Shown: positions 52,933 through 62,675, counted from the stretch's first letter. The stretch: DNA of 64,000 nt from Pseudomonadota bacterium (GCA_018261905.1 JAGTRU010000008.1:52882-116881), one strand, 5' to 3'. The notes: generated from the letters alone by a model not told the origin. Numbers and translations: made by a program.

Positions 52933-54226
52933 GCGAGGCAAGGCCGTAGGCGTCGTGGGGCAGGGCACGGGTGACACGGCGATGGCGATGTACCTCGTCG
53001 TGCAGGTCAATGACATGATAACCCCGGACTTCCTGCTTGTCGGCATCGAGCATCACCAAGACCCGAGGTCGCGAACGCTGCACCCGGTTTTGCTGGATGA
53101 CGACGCCGACCTCGCCACTGCTCAATTCGAGCAAGGTGCCGATCGGATACAGCCCGACGCACTGGACGAACTGTTCCATGAGGGCCGGACTGAATTGCTG
53201 GTCGCGCTGCTGGTAAAGCTCCTCGAGCGCCTCCTGGTGGCCGAGCGCGCTGCGGTAGGGCTTGTTCTTGAGCATCGCGCAGAAGGAATCGACCAAGCCC
53301 GCCATTTCGGCCGCCAGCCCCAGTTGGTTGAATTCGAGGCCGCGCGGATAACCGCTGCCATCCCAGCGCTCGTGATGGCGGGAGACGATGACCAAGACTT
53401 CGGATGGCAAATGCGCCTGGGCGATCAGTATTTCCAGGGAACTGGCGACATGCGACTTGATCAGTTCCTGCTCCTCGACCGTCAAGGGCTCGCTTTTGGC
53501 CAGAATATCGACCGGCAACTGGGTCTTGCCGACATCCTGCAGCATGCCGGCCATACCCAGTTCGACCAGGCGCATGCCGCGCCAGCCGATGTGCGTACCC
53601 AGCATCAACAAATAGACGGAGACATCCATGGCATGGTCAAAGCTGTATTGATCCAGACGCTTCAAGCGGAGCAGCCAGAGCAGTGCATCCGGATTGCGGC
53701 GCAGGCTGCCGGACATGTCCCGCACCCCCTCGCGGACCGAATTCAGGTCGATTTCCTTTTCCGCCGTAATGGCCTGGAAACTGCGCTGCAAGGCGGTCTG
53801 CAACTCGTCGAAACGCGGCTCCATATAGACCAGTTCGCGGGCCAGGGCCCGCGAATGCTCCGAGTCGTTCTGTTTATGCAGGAATTCGAGAAAGCGCCGG
53901 CGGCGGATTTTGCGCTGGTCGGTCGCTTCGTGCATCTCGAAAGCCGGCGCTCGGCGGCTCAAGGGCAGTTCCAAATCGAGCCCCGGTGCCGCGCAAGCCG
54001 GCGGCCGCAGAGCGCGATCGAAACCCTGTTTCGGGGCCAGGAAATATTCGTTCAGCGAGCGGCTGCGATCGACATAAACGAAGCGGCATTTTTTCTGGAA
54101 GACATCGATCTGCTCCGGCCGGGAAATGACGAAGCCCTGCAGGGCGAAGGGCAACTCGGTCCACGCGCAGTCGGGCTCGGCAACAAACATCCCGATCTTC
54201 AGTTGGGCAACCGCCACGATCTCCAT
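52913..54226 (-). CDS. HD-GYP domain protein with altered metal site (QD instead of HD)
   Basis: A 437-residue protein with a DUF3391 N-terminus and an HD-GYP domain. The GYP signature is present (HHERWDGSGYP, 284-294), as are His198 and His259, but the HD pair reads Gln230-Asp231 (MLQDVGK). Loss of that metal ligand suggests reduced or absent phosphodiesterase activity, or a sensor role. It overlaps by 20 bases a gene for an EAL phosphodiesterase that appears active, so it may regulate that enzyme. The gene is 13 bases from coaX. Confidence 0.88.
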   Translation of the reverse strand: MEIVAVAQLKIGMFVAEPDCAWTELPFALQGFVISRPEQIDVFQKKCRFVYVDRSRSLNEYFLAPKQGFDRALRPPACAAPGLDLELPLSRRAPAFEMHEATDQRKIRRRRFLEFLHKQNDSEHSRALARELVYMEPRFDELQTALQRSFQAITAEKEIDLNSVREGVRDMSGSLRRNPDALLWLLRLKRLDQYSFDHAMDVSVYLLMLGTHIGWRGMRLVELGMAGMLQDVGKTQLPVDILAKSEPLTVEEQELIKSHVASSLEILIAQAHLPSEVLVIVSRHHERWDGSGYPRGLEFNQLGLAAEMAGLVDSFCAMLKNKPYRSALGHQEALEELYQQRDQQFSPALMEQFVQCVGLYPIGTLLELSSGEVGVVIQQNRVQRSRPRVLVMLDADKQEVRGYHVIDLHDEVHRHRRVTRALPHDAYGLASHDYYLG

Positions 54227-54239
54227 GAATTTTTTCCCG

Positions 54240-54965
54240 CTAGGCCGGAGAAGATTCGAGAGCCAGTTGCAGCAAGCCCTCCTGTGGCAGATTGTGTACT
54301 AGAACATGGGGAATTTCGAGAAGCGGGCTGAGGATTTCGGCGTTGCCACCGGACAGCAGGCAACAGGCATCATCCGCCGCCAGCCGGGCAAAGGCGCGGG
54401 CGATGGCACCGACCTGCGCCTCCCGGCAACCGCTGACAATGGCGTCGTCGGTCGAGCGCGGAAAAGGCGCATAGACGCCGGCCGCCAAGGGCAGATCGGC
54501 AGTCCCCCGGGCCAAGGAACGCTGCATCAAGTCGAGACCGGGCAGGATCAGACCGCCGAGAAAGTTGCCCGCCCCATCCAGACTATCCACCGTCGTCGCC
54601 GTCCCCGCCATGACCACCAGACGCGGCGTCGAACCCAGACGGCGGGCGCCGACCAGAGCGCACCAGCGGTCGACGCCGAGTTGACCGGGACGGTGGTACA
54701 GATTCCTCACCCCACCGCCACTCGCCGCCGACTTGACGATACTTAACGCCGCCGACCACGGAGCCAGGGCCTGGCCGATCGCCGCCCCCCGCTCGGGGCC
54801 GGCGACATTGGCCAGCATCAGGCGGGCCGGGACCGGCCAGCGGCGGCAGAGATCAGCCAGTTGCGCGACCTCGGCATGCCGCACGACGCCCTGTTCAGAC
54901 CACGATCGTCCATCATGGACGCCCCATTTGATGCGGCTATTGCCGCTGTCGATGCAGACGATCAC
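54240..54965 (-). CDS. coaX: Type III pantothenate kinase
   Basis: A 241-residue kinase for the first step of coenzyme A synthesis (pantothenate to 4'-phosphopantothenate). The N-terminal phosphate loop IDSGNSRIKWG carries the conserved Asp6; GVDRWCALVGA and VMAGTATTVD are the family motifs, and GGLILPGLDLM follows. It is ASKHA-fold and biotin-independent. It overlaps the birA stop by four bases; birA-coaX is a common bacterial pair. Confidence 0.95.
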   Translation of the reverse strand: MIVCIDSGNSRIKWGVHDGRSWSEQGVVRHAEVAQLADLCRRWPVPARLMLANVAGPERGAAIGQALAPWSAALSIVKSAASGGGVRNLYHRPGQLGVDRWCALVGARRLGSTPRLVVMAGTATTVDSLDGAGNFLGGLILPGLDLMQRSLARGTADLPLAAGVYAPFPRSTDDAIVSGCREAQVGAIARAFARLAADDACCLLSGGNAEILSPLLEIPHVLVHNLPQEGLLQLALESSPA

Positions 54966-55780
54966 GCCGGGCGTACCCCAAGGGCACTTGCGGCGCGGCG
55001 CAGGCTGACGTCACCGGAAAATATGCGCTGCATACCGCTGGCGGTTTCGAGCAGCAGGGCGCCCTCGTCATCCACCCCAAGGCAGCGCCCGCCGAGCGCT
55101 GCCCCGCCTTCGCCCAGCACTTGCACCGGCTGCTCCGGCCAGGCCTGGCGCCGGAGCCACTCGGCCTTGCTGCCGGCAAAACCGCGTTCGGCAAAGGTAT
55201 CCAGTTCGCCGGCCAGGGCCGACAATATGGCGGCCAGTACTTGATGCCGATCGATCTCGCCGCTCAGCGCCTGGTTCAGACCGGCCGCCGCCTGCGCTAG
55301 ATCGGCGGCCGGCGGTGCCAGGTTGAGGCCGATGCCGATAATGACTTGCGTCCCCCGCCGGTCGGCCGAAAGTTCGATCAGGATGCCGGCCAGTTTGGCG
55401 TAATCGTCGCCCTGGCGGAGCAGCACGTCGTTCGGCCATTTCAGGCAGACGCCGGCGGCACCCAGGCTTTCCAGCGCCCGCGCCAGGGCGACGCCGACGG
55501 CCAGGGAGAGGCCGGCCAAGCGGGCCGGCGAGCCGCTAAATCGCCAGAGCAGTGAAAAGGTCAGGCTGGCGGCGGGGACCGACGACCAGTGGCGACCACG
55601 CCGCCCGCGCCCGGCTGTCTGGCCGTCGGCAACGATGACGGTGCCGGCCGGCGCACCGCTCTCGGCCCGGCGCGCCACTTCGCTACTGGTGGAATCGCAG
55701 GCGACCAGCGCGTCGACGTCAAAACGCCCGGCCAGCGCGGCGAGCCGGGACTTGAGCAAAATCGGATCAATAAGGGGCAT
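54962..55780 (-). CDS. birA: Biotin-[acetyl-CoA-carboxylase] ligase (no DNA-binding domain)
   Basis: A 272-residue enzyme that makes biotinyl-AMP and attaches biotin to the carrier protein of acetyl-CoA carboxylase. The biotin loop GRGRRGR is at 57-63 and KWPND near 114. The protein starts directly with the catalytic domain; the helix-turn-helix repressor domain of E. coli BirA is absent, so it should not repress biotin genes. It overlaps coaX by four bases. An ATG at 55780 is the evident start. Confidence 0.95.
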   Translation of the reverse strand: MPLIDPILLKSRLAALAGRFDVDALVACDSTSSEVARRAESGAPAGTVIVADGQTAGRGRRGRHWSSVPAASLTFSLLWRFSGSPARLAGLSLAVGVALARALESLGAAGVCLKWPNDVLLRQGDDYAKLAGILIELSADRRGTQVIIGIGLNLAPPAADLAQAAAGLNQALSGEIDRHQVLAAILSALAGELDTFAERGFAGSKAEWLRRQAWPEQPVQVLGEGGAALGGRCLGVDDEGALLLETASGMQRIFSGDVSLRRAASALGVRPA

Positions 55781-55825
55781 GCGCTGAATTGTATGCCAAT
55801 TCGCTGCACCCCAGCCGCCACGGAC

Positions 55826-57238
55826 CTACTCCGCGGCCGCTTCCTTACTGCCGTCGATTCCCAGTTCGGCGATCTTCCGGGTGATGGTATTGCGCCCGAT
55901 CCCCAGGGCCTGCGCCGCTTCGATACGGCGACCACCGGTGTGAGCCAGGGCGCGCGAAATCAGGATGCGTTCGAAAGTCTGGGTCAGGACGCCATGGACA
56001 TCGCCCAAGCCGCGCGCCAGCATGCGATCGACCTCGCCTTCGAGGGCGCTTTCCCAGTCCGTGGACAGCATCGTCGGCACGGCTTCGCGCAACTCGCCGG
56101 GCAAGTCACCGATTTCCACCTGCTGGCCGGGGGCCATCACGGTCAGCCAGTGACAGAGATTTTCCAGTTGCCGGACATTGCCCTGGAAATCGAGACCGCT
56201 CAGGTACTTGATCGCGGTATCGGAGAGGCGCTTGGTTTCGACACCGAGTTCGCGCGCACTCTTTTGCAGGAAGTGGCGGGTCAGCAGCGGAATGTCCTCG
56301 CGCCGCTCGCGCAGCGACGGCAGGCGGATACGGATGACGTTCAGGCGATGGAACAGGTCTTCGCGGAACAGACCGTCCTTGACCCGCGTCTCCAGATTCT
56401 GGTGGGTCGCGGCGATCACCCGGACATTGGCCTTGATCGGCGAATGGCCGCCGACCCGATAGAAATGGCCGTCGGAAAGGACGCGCAACAAGCGGGTCTG
56501 CAGTTCGGACGGCATGTCGCCGATTTCATCGAGGAACAGCGTGCCGGCTTCGGCCTGTTCGAATCGGCCGCGCCGCTGCGACTGGGCGCCGGTAAAGGCG
56601 CCGCGCTCGTGGCCGAAGAGTTCGGACTCCAGCAGATCCTTGGGGATGGCCGCCGTATTGATCGCGATGAACGGCTTGTCGGCGCGCGGGCTATGGCGGT
56701 GCAGCGCCCGCGCCACCAGTTCCTTGCCGGAACCGGATTCGCCGGTGATCAGCACGGTGGCGTGCGACAGGGCCAGGCGGCCGATGGCCCGGAAAACTTC
56801 CTGCATGGCCGGCGCCTGGCCGAGAATCTCCGGCACCAGGCCTTCTTCTTCTGCCGCACCGCTTTGGTGCATCGATTCATCAATCGCCCGCCGGATCAGC
56901 TCGACCGCCTGATCGACGTCAAAGGGCTTGGGCAGGTATTCGAAAGCCCCGCCCTGAAAGGCAGCGACGGCGCTTTCCAGATCGGAGTAGGCGGTCATGA
57001 TGATGACCGGCACCGAGGGAAAGCGGGTTTTGACCTCCTGCAGCAGCTCCAGGCCGGACTGGCCGGGCATCCGGATGTCCGACATCAGCACCTGGGGCGG
57101 TTCCAGCCCCTGTTCAAGTTGCGAAATCGCTTCGCTGGCCGAAGCAAAACTCTTGAACGGAATACCTTCGCGCGACAGGGTCTTTTCCAGGACCCAGCGG
57201 ATGGAACGATCATCGTCAACGATCCAGACCGGTTTCAT
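55826..57238 (-). CDS. ntrC: Nitrogen regulation response regulator NtrC (GlnG)
   Basis: A 470-residue sigma-54 activator. The receiver holds Asp54 (LMSDIRMPG). The AAA+ domain has GESGSGKE, the sigma-54 contact loop GAFTGA and GTLFLDEIGDMP. The C-terminal Fis-type helix-turn-helix is at about 440-465 (GRRIEAAQALGIGRNTITRKI). It is read 48 bases after ntrB. Its target site is recognisable before amt at 4079-4095. Confidence 0.96.
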   Translation of the reverse strand: MKPVWIVDDDRSIRWVLEKTLSREGIPFKSFASASEAISQLEQGLEPPQVLMSDIRMPGQSGLELLQEVKTRFPSVPVIIMTAYSDLESAVAAFQGGAFEYLPKPFDVDQAVELIRRAIDESMHQSGAAEEEGLVPEILGQAPAMQEVFRAIGRLALSHATVLITGESGSGKELVARALHRHSPRADKPFIAINTAAIPKDLLESELFGHERGAFTGAQSQRRGRFEQAEAGTLFLDEIGDMPSELQTRLLRVLSDGHFYRVGGHSPIKANVRVIAATHQNLETRVKDGLFREDLFHRLNVIRIRLPSLRERREDIPLLTRHFLQKSARELGVETKRLSDTAIKYLSGLDFQGNVRQLENLCHWLTVMAPGQQVEIGDLPGELREAVPTMLSTDWESALEGEVDRMLARGLGDVHGVLTQTFERILISRALAHTGGRRIEAAQALGIGRNTITRKIAELGIDGSKEAAAE

Positions 57239-57286
57239 GTATGTTGGCTCATCTGCTTATTAGAATGACCAAAACATAAGCAAAAC

Positions 57287-58357
57287 TCAGGCCTGTTCGA
57301 CCGGCAGGCGCAGCGTGAATACCGTCTTGCCCGGCCGACTGGAGCAGTCGATGGTCCCGTGATGATGCTGGATGAAGTTCTGGGCGATGGTCAGGCCCAG
57401 GCCGCTGCCCCCCTCGCGCCCGGAAACCAGCGGGTAGAACATGCGTTCGCGGATATCGTCGGGAATCCCCGGGCCGTTGTCGATGACCTTGATTTCCATG
57501 GCCAGGCGGTAGCGTTTCTTGACCAGCGTGATCTGGCGCAGGGAGCGGGTCCGGAGGATGATCTCGCCTTCGCCACCCATCGCCTGCGCCGCATTGCGGG
57601 CAATATTGAGCACCGCCTGGATCAGTTGTTCGCGGTCGCCGATCAGTTCCGGCAAACTGGTGTCGTAATCCCGGCGCATTTCCAGCGAACCGGGAAACTC
57701 GGCGGTGAGCAGGCTGCGCACCCGTTCGAGAATCTCGTGGATATTGACCGTCGTCGGCAACATCGCCCGATGCGGCGTCAGCAGGCGCTGCATCAGGTCC
57801 TGCAGGCGATCGGCTTCCTTGATGATGACCTGGGTGTATTCCTTGAGCGACGGGTTGGCCAACTCGTGCTCCAGCAACTGGGCGGCGCCGCGGATGCCGC
57901 CGAGCGGGTTCTTGATCTCGTGTGCCAGATTGCGGATCAGTTCGCGACTGGCCTGTTGCTGCTCGATCAGGCGTTCCTCGCGGGTCGCTGCCAGGTGGTG
58001 TTCGATCGGCTGCAGTTCAAGCAGCAGGCGGACGCCAGCCGCCAGTTCCGGGCGCAACGGCGTCACCGTGCAGTTGATGTGCAGCGTTTCGCCGTCGCTG
58101 CGCTTCAACTGGATATTCTGTCCGGTATAGCCCCAATTGTTGTTGAGGCCGTTATCGAGCGCCGTGCGCAACGTTGTCGAGCAGGTGCACACGGCATCCA
58201 GGGTCTTGCCGGCGACCGTCCGCGAACTGACGGCAAGCAGGTTTTCACCGGCCGGATTGATATAGCGGATGAGCCGACCTTCATCGATCAGCAGCACCGC
58301 GGAAGCCAGCAGATCAAGGCCGGCAAACGAAGCGTAATTGGCGTCCATGGCCGCCAT
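57287..58357 (-). CDS. ntrB: Nitrogen regulation sensor kinase NtrB (GlnL)
   Basis: A 356-residue cytoplasmic kinase/phosphatase controlled by PII proteins that phosphorylates NtrC. An N-terminal PAS domain (about 10-120) is followed by the H box NLAHEIKNPLGGIRGA and an ATPase domain with NGPGIPDDI and GGSGLGLTIAQ. The start is one of two in-frame ATG codons (58357 or 58348); the longer is reported, since neither has a clear ribosome-binding site. A longer upstream frame overlaps the efflux promoter and is not supported. Confidence 0.95.
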   Translation of the reverse strand: MAAMDANYASFAGLDLLASAVLLIDEGRLIRYINPAGENLLAVSSRTVAGKTLDAVCTCSTTLRTALDNGLNNNWGYTGQNIQLKRSDGETLHINCTVTPLRPELAAGVRLLLELQPIEHHLAATREERLIEQQQASRELIRNLAHEIKNPLGGIRGAAQLLEHELANPSLKEYTQVIIKEADRLQDLMQRLLTPHRAMLPTTVNIHEILERVRSLLTAEFPGSLEMRRDYDTSLPELIGDREQLIQAVLNIARNAAQAMGGEGEIILRTRSLRQITLVKKRYRLAMEIKVIDNGPGIPDDIRERMFYPLVSGREGGSGLGLTIAQNFIQHHHGTIDCSSRPGKTVFTLRLPVEQA

Positions 58358-58389
58358 TGTAGCGAATGGCGGCGGACCGAAATGATATC

Positions 58390-58419
58390 TTGCGCTAATG
58401 ACCGAACGTTCATTATCAT
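58390..58419 (+). promoter_or_regulatory. Putative promoter of the RND efflux operon
   Basis: TTGCGC (58390-58395) and TATCAT (58414-58419) are spaced by 18 bases and fit a sigma-70 promoter. The palindrome at 58396-58415 fills the spacer. Confidence 0.55.
58396..58415. promoter_or_regulatory. Palindromic TetR-type operator
   Basis: TAATGACCGAACGTTCATTA has inverted halves (TAATGA and TCATTA with matching inner CG pairs). It lies between the -35 and -10 elements, where a bound repressor would block RNA polymerase. The size and shape fit a TetR/AcrR-family site, as often controls RND pumps. No such repressor gene is adjacent. Confidence 0.6.
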
Positions 58420-58438
58420 TTGAAACCGCCATCCATTC

Positions 58439-59530
58439 TTGCGCAGGTCCATCATCCGCCCCCTCCTCATCCTGACCGCCGCCGTCGCCGGCCTGCTTGC
58501 CGCCTGCACGGTCGAAGCCCCACCCCCGCCGCCGGCGCGCAGCGTGCTGGTTCAGGCAGTGACCAGCGGCGCCCCGAGCCATGGCACCTATACCGGCGAA
58601 ATCCGCGCCCGCCATGAAATCGACCTCGCCTTTCGTGTCGGCGGCAAACTGGCCGCCCGCCTGGTCGATGCCGGCGCCGAAATCAAGGCTGGCCAGGCGC
58701 TCGCCCGGCTCGACCCGGCCGATCTGCAATTGGCGGCGAGCGCCGCCGAGGCCCAGTTGACGGCGGCCGAAAGCGACCTGGCGACGACACGGGCCGAGCG
58801 CCAGCGCTACGCCGACCTGCTGGCCAGGAAGTTCGTCAGCCAGACGGCTTTCGAGGCCAAGAACAATGCCTTCAACGGCGCCCAAGCCAAGCTCGAACAG
58901 GCCCGGGCGCAAAACCAGATCAGCCGCAACCAGAGCCACTACGGCACGCTGAGCAGCGCATTCCCGGCCGTCGTCACCGCCGTGCTGGCCGAAGCCGGGC
59001 AGGTGGTCAGCGCCGGCCAGCCGGTATTCCGCCTGGCCCGTCCGGAAGAAAAGGAAGTCGCCATCGCCGTCCCGGAAAGCCGGCTGGCCGAACTACGGGG
59101 CGCCAAGGAAATCACCGTCAACCTGTGGGCCGAACCGAGCCGCCAGTTGCGCGGCGAATTGCGCGAACTGGCGCCGGCCGCCGACCCCCAGACCCGCACC
59201 TACGCGGCCCGCATCCGCATCCTCAACCCACCGCCCGAAGTCCGCCTCGGCATGACGGCCCGGGTCGCCCTGGCGACGGCCGGCGCGGCGACACTCCTGG
59301 TTCCGCTCGGCGCCGTCATCGACCAGGGCCAGGGACCGCTGGTCTGGGTGGTCAACAATGGCAAGATCGAAGGACGCCCGATCCAGTTGAGCCACTTTCA
59401 GGAAGACGGCGCCGTCGTCAGCGGCGGCCTGCAGGCCGGCGAGCTGATCGTCGTCGCCGGCGCCGGCAAGCTGGTGGCCGGCCAGGCGGTGACGGCGACG
59501 CCGGCCAATCCACCCGAACGCCAGCGCTGA
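58439..59530 (+). CDS. RND efflux periplasmic adaptor (membrane fusion) lipoprotein
   Basis: A 363-residue adaptor that links the inner-membrane pump to an outer-membrane channel. The signal peptide ends LLAACT with a lipobox Cys. The lipoyl/barrel-sandwich halves are visible as FRVGGKLAARLVDAGAEIKAGQALARLD and VVTAVLAEAGQVVSAGQPVFRLA, separated by a helical hairpin rich in Ala and Gln. The start is TTG 58439. The pump gene follows five bases after its stop. No outer-membrane TolC-like gene is in the window. Confidence 0.9.
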   Translation: MRRSIIRPLLILTAAVAGLLAACTVEAPPPPPARSVLVQAVTSGAPSHGTYTGEIRARHEIDLAFRVGGKLAARLVDAGAEIKAGQALARLDPADLQLAASAAEAQLTAAESDLATTRAERQRYADLLARKFVSQTAFEAKNNAFNGAQAKLEQARAQNQISRNQSHYGTLSSAFPAVVTAVLAEAGQVVSAGQPVFRLARPEEKEVAIAVPESRLAELRGAKEITVNLWAEPSRQLRGELRELAPAADPQTRTYAARIRILNPPPEVRLGMTARVALATAGAATLLVPLGAVIDQGQGPLVWVVNNGKIEGRPIQLSHFQEDGAVVSGGLQAGELIVVAGAGKLVAGQAVTATPANPPERQR

Positions 59531-59534
59531 TCGC

Positions 59535-62500
59535 ATGAGCCAGCGTTTCAACCTGTCCGACTGGACCCTGCATCACCGGACACTGGTCGGCTACCTGCTG
59601 GCCGCCATCGCCGTCATGGGCATTTTTGCCTACGGCAAGCTGAGTCAGGCCGAAGACCCGCCCTTCACCTTCAAGCTGATGGTGATCCGCAGCCTGTGGC
59701 CGGGCGCCACCGCCCGGCAGGTCGAATTGCAACTGACCGACAAGATCGAGAAAAAACTCCAGGAAACCCCCTATATCGACCGCGTCGCCAGTTTTTCCCG
59801 GGCCGGCGAATCGACCGTGATGTTCTTCGCCAAGGACAGCACGCCGCCCGCCCAGGTACCGGACGTCTATTACCAGGTGCGCAAGAAGATCGGCGACATT
59901 CGCCACACCCTGCCGGCCGGCGTCCAAGGCCCGTTCTTCAACGACGAATTCGGCGACGTCTTCGGCAACATCTACGCCCTGACCGGCGACGGCCTGGACT
60001 ACCCGCAGCTAAAGGACAGCGCCGAACGCATCCGCGACGAGTTGCTGCGCCTGCCCAATGTCGGCAAGGTGGAAATTTTCGGCATCCAGGACGAGAAGAT
60101 CTACGTCGAATTATCGAATGCCAAACTGGCCACTCTCGGCCTTGATCTCAACACCATCACCCTCGCCCTCGGCCAGCAGAACGCCGTAGCCGGCAGCGGC
60201 TTTTTCGAAACGCCGGGCGAACGCATCCAGATCCGCCCGGGCGGGGCGTTCAATTCCCTTCAAGCGGTGGCCGACACCCTGATCAGGGCCGGCAACCGCA
60301 GCTTCCGGCTGGGCGATATCGCGACCATCCGGCGCGGCACGATCGACCCGCCGGCCACCCAGGTCCGTTACGGCGGCAAGCGGGCGCTGGCCATCGGCGT
60401 CGCGATGGCCAAGGGCGGCGACATCATCCAGCTCGGCCAGGCCTTGCAGACGCGCATCGCCCAGTTGCAGGCCACCTTGCCGCAAGGCATCGAGATCGGC
60501 GAAGCGGCCAGTCAGCCTCAAGCCGTCAAGCGCTCGGTGGATGCCTTCGTGCGCTCCCTGGCCGAAGCCGTTTTCGTTGTCCTGCTGGTGACCTTCATCA
60601 GTCTCGGCAGCCGCACCGGGATGGTCGTCGCGATCTCCATCCCACTGGTGCTGGCCGCCACCTTCCTCGCCATGAACCTCTTTAACGTCGGCCTCCACAA
60701 GGTCTCGCTCGGCGCCCTGGTGCTCGCCCTCGGCCTGCTCGTCGACGATGCGATCATCGCCGTCGAAATGATGTGGGTGAAGATGGAACAGGGCTGGGAG
60801 CGCACGCGCGCCGCCTCCTTCGCCTACACCAGCACGGCCGGGCCGATGCTTTCCGGAACGCTGGTCACCGTCGCCGGGTTCATCCCGATCGCCATCGCCA
60901 AATCGTCGACCGGCGAATACGCCTTTGCCTTTTTCCAGATCAACGTTATCGCCCTGCTCATTTCCTGGCTGGCCGCCGTCGTTGCCATTCCCTGGCTGGG
61001 CTACAAATTGCTGCCCGACCCGCGGGCGCCACGCGCCCCCAACCTGCTTGAGCGCCACCTGCCGCGCCTTGCCGGCCGCCTCGCCAGTCTCGGCATCGGC
61101 GGCCCGCCGCACGCCGAGGATCACGACGTCTATGGCACGCCTTTCTACCGCCATTTCCGCCGCCTCGTCGCCTGGTGCGTTCGCCGACGCTGGCGGGTCA
61201 TCGCCGTTACCATCGCCCTCTTTGTCCTGGCCATCGTCGGCATGGGCCAGGTGCAGAAGCAGTTCTTCCCCAACTCGACCCGTCTTGAACTCAATGTCGA
61301 ATTGCGCCTGCCGGAAGGCGCCTCGATCACGGCCACCGACGGCGAGGCCAAACAGTTCGAAAACTGGCTCGCCAAAGACCAGCAGGAATTCGACCAGTTC
61401 GAACATTACATCGCCTACATCGGCGCCGGCTCGCCGCGTTATTACCTCGGCCTCGACCAGCAGTTGCCGGCCAGCAATGTCAGCCAGTTCGTCATCCTGA
61501 CGCGCAGTGTCGAAGCCCGCGAAGCGCTGCGCAGCCGGCTCATCCAGCTCTTCGAAAAGGCCCCCTTCAATGCCCGGGGCAACGTGGCCCGCATCGAAAA
61601 CGGACCGCCGGTCGGCTACCCCGTGCAATACCGCGTCTCCGGCGAAGACCTCGGACAATTGCGGCAGATTGGCGAGCAGATCGGCACCGTGATGCGGCAC
61701 GATGCCGAGCTGTCAAACATCAATTTCGACTGGCACGAACTGGCGAAAAGTGTCGCCATCGAGATCGACCAGGACAAGGCGCGTCTGCTCGGCGTTTCCA
61801 GCCAGGACCTGGCGGCGCTGCTCAACATGTCGCTGAACGGCTACACCGTCACCAGCTACCGTGAAGGCGAAAAGACCATCGATGTCGTGCTCCGCGGCGA
61901 CCGCGAGGAACGCACCCATCTCGCCGCCCTGCCCGACCTGGCGGTCCCGACGCGCAGCGGCAAGAGCGTGCCGCTGGCCCAGATCGGCCGTCTCAAGTCC
62001 ACGTTCGAACCCGGCCTGATCTGGCGCCGCGACCGCCTGCCGACGATCACCGTGCGTGGCAACCTGTACAGCAAAACCCAACCGGCCACCGTCGTCGACC
62101 GCCTGGCGCCGCAGATCAATGCCATCCGCGCCGCACTGCCGGCCGGCTACAGCATCGTCAATGGCGGTTCGGTCGAGGAGTCGGCCAAGGGTTCAGGCTC
62201 GGTGATGGCCGGCATACCGCTCTTCCTGCTCGCCGTCGTGACCGTCCTGATGATCCAGTTGCAGAGCGTCTCGCGCGTCGTCATGGTGCTCCTCACAGCG
62301 CCGCTCGGCATCATCGGCATCGCGCTGTTCCTGCTCATCTTCCGCCAGCCCTTCGGCTTCATGGCGCTGCTCGGCACCATTGCGCTGTTCGGCATGATCA
62401 TGCGCAACTCGGTGATCCTGGTGGACCAGATCGAACAGGATCTGGCCGCCGGCAAGGCTCGCCAGGAGGCGATCATCGAATCGACGGTACGCCGTTTCCG

Positions 62501-62675
62501 ACCCATCGTGCTGACTGCCGCGGCCGCCGTCCTGGCCATGGTGCCGCTGGCCCGCAACGATTTCTTCGGCCCCATGGCGGTCGCCATCATGGGCGGCCTG
62601 ATCGTCGCCACCGGCCTCACCCTGCTCTTCCTGCCGGCACTTTATGCGGCCTGGTACAAGGTGAAAGCGAGTTGA
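59535..62675 (+). CDS. RND efflux pump inner-membrane permease
   Basis: A 1046-residue AcrB-type permease with twelve predicted membrane segments and two large periplasmic loops. The proton-relay aspartates are in LGLLVDDAIIAVEMM. The opening SDWTLHHRTLVGYLLAAIAVMGIFAYGKLSQAEDPPF is typical of the HAE1-like subgroup that includes MexK and VexF rather than AcrB itself. The substrate range is unknown. A large inverted repeat follows the stop and probably ends transcription. Confidence 0.92.
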   Translation: MSQRFNLSDWTLHHRTLVGYLLAAIAVMGIFAYGKLSQAEDPPFTFKLMVIRSLWPGATARQVELQLTDKIEKKLQETPYIDRVASFSRAGESTVMFFAKDSTPPAQVPDVYYQVRKKIGDIRHTLPAGVQGPFFNDEFGDVFGNIYALTGDGLDYPQLKDSAERIRDELLRLPNVGKVEIFGIQDEKIYVELSNAKLATLGLDLNTITLALGQQNAVAGSGFFETPGERIQIRPGGAFNSLQAVADTLIRAGNRSFRLGDIATIRRGTIDPPATQVRYGGKRALAIGVAMAKGGDIIQLGQALQTRIAQLQATLPQGIEIGEAASQPQAVKRSVDAFVRSLAEAVFVVLLVTFISLGSRTGMVVAISIPLVLAATFLAMNLFNVGLHKVSLGALVLALGLLVDDAIIAVEMMWVKMEQGWERTRAASFAYTSTAGPMLSGTLVTVAGFIPIAIAKSSTGEYAFAFFQINVIALLISWLAAVVAIPWLGYKLLPDPRAPRAPNLLERHLPRLAGRLASLGIGGPPHAEDHDVYGTPFYRHFRRLVAWCVRRRWRVIAVTIALFVLAIVGMGQVQKQFFPNSTRLELNVELRLPEGASITATDGEAKQFENWLAKDQQEFDQFEHYIAYIGAGSPRYYLGLDQQLPASNVSQFVILTRSVEAREALRSRLIQLFEKAPFNARGNVARIENGPPVGYPVQYRVSGEDLGQLRQIGEQIGTVMRHDAELSNINFDWHELAKSVAIEIDQDKARLLGVSSQDLAALLNMSLNGYTVTSYREGEKTIDVVLRGDREERTHLAALPDLAVPTRSGKSVPLAQIGRLKSTFEPGLIWRRDRLPTITVRGNLYSKTQPATVVDRLAPQINAIRAALPAGYSIVNGGSVEESAKGSGSVMAGIPLFLLAVVTVLMIQLQSVSRVVMVLLTAPLGIIGIALFLLIFRQPFGFMALLGTIALFGMIMRNSVILVDQIEQDLAAGKARQEAIIESTVRRFRPIVLTAAAAVLAMVPLARNDFFGPMAVAIMGGLIVATGLTLLFLPALYAAWYKVKAS

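Noticed and set aside
58358..58939. Long N-terminal extension of ntrB over the efflux adaptor gene
   Set aside because: The extension is antisense to the adaptor gene; NtrB family length and the PAS domain fit a start at 58357 or 58348.
59693..61700. Open frames in other phases within the RND permease gene
   Set aside because: They are shadows of the permease, which has full-length RND motifs.
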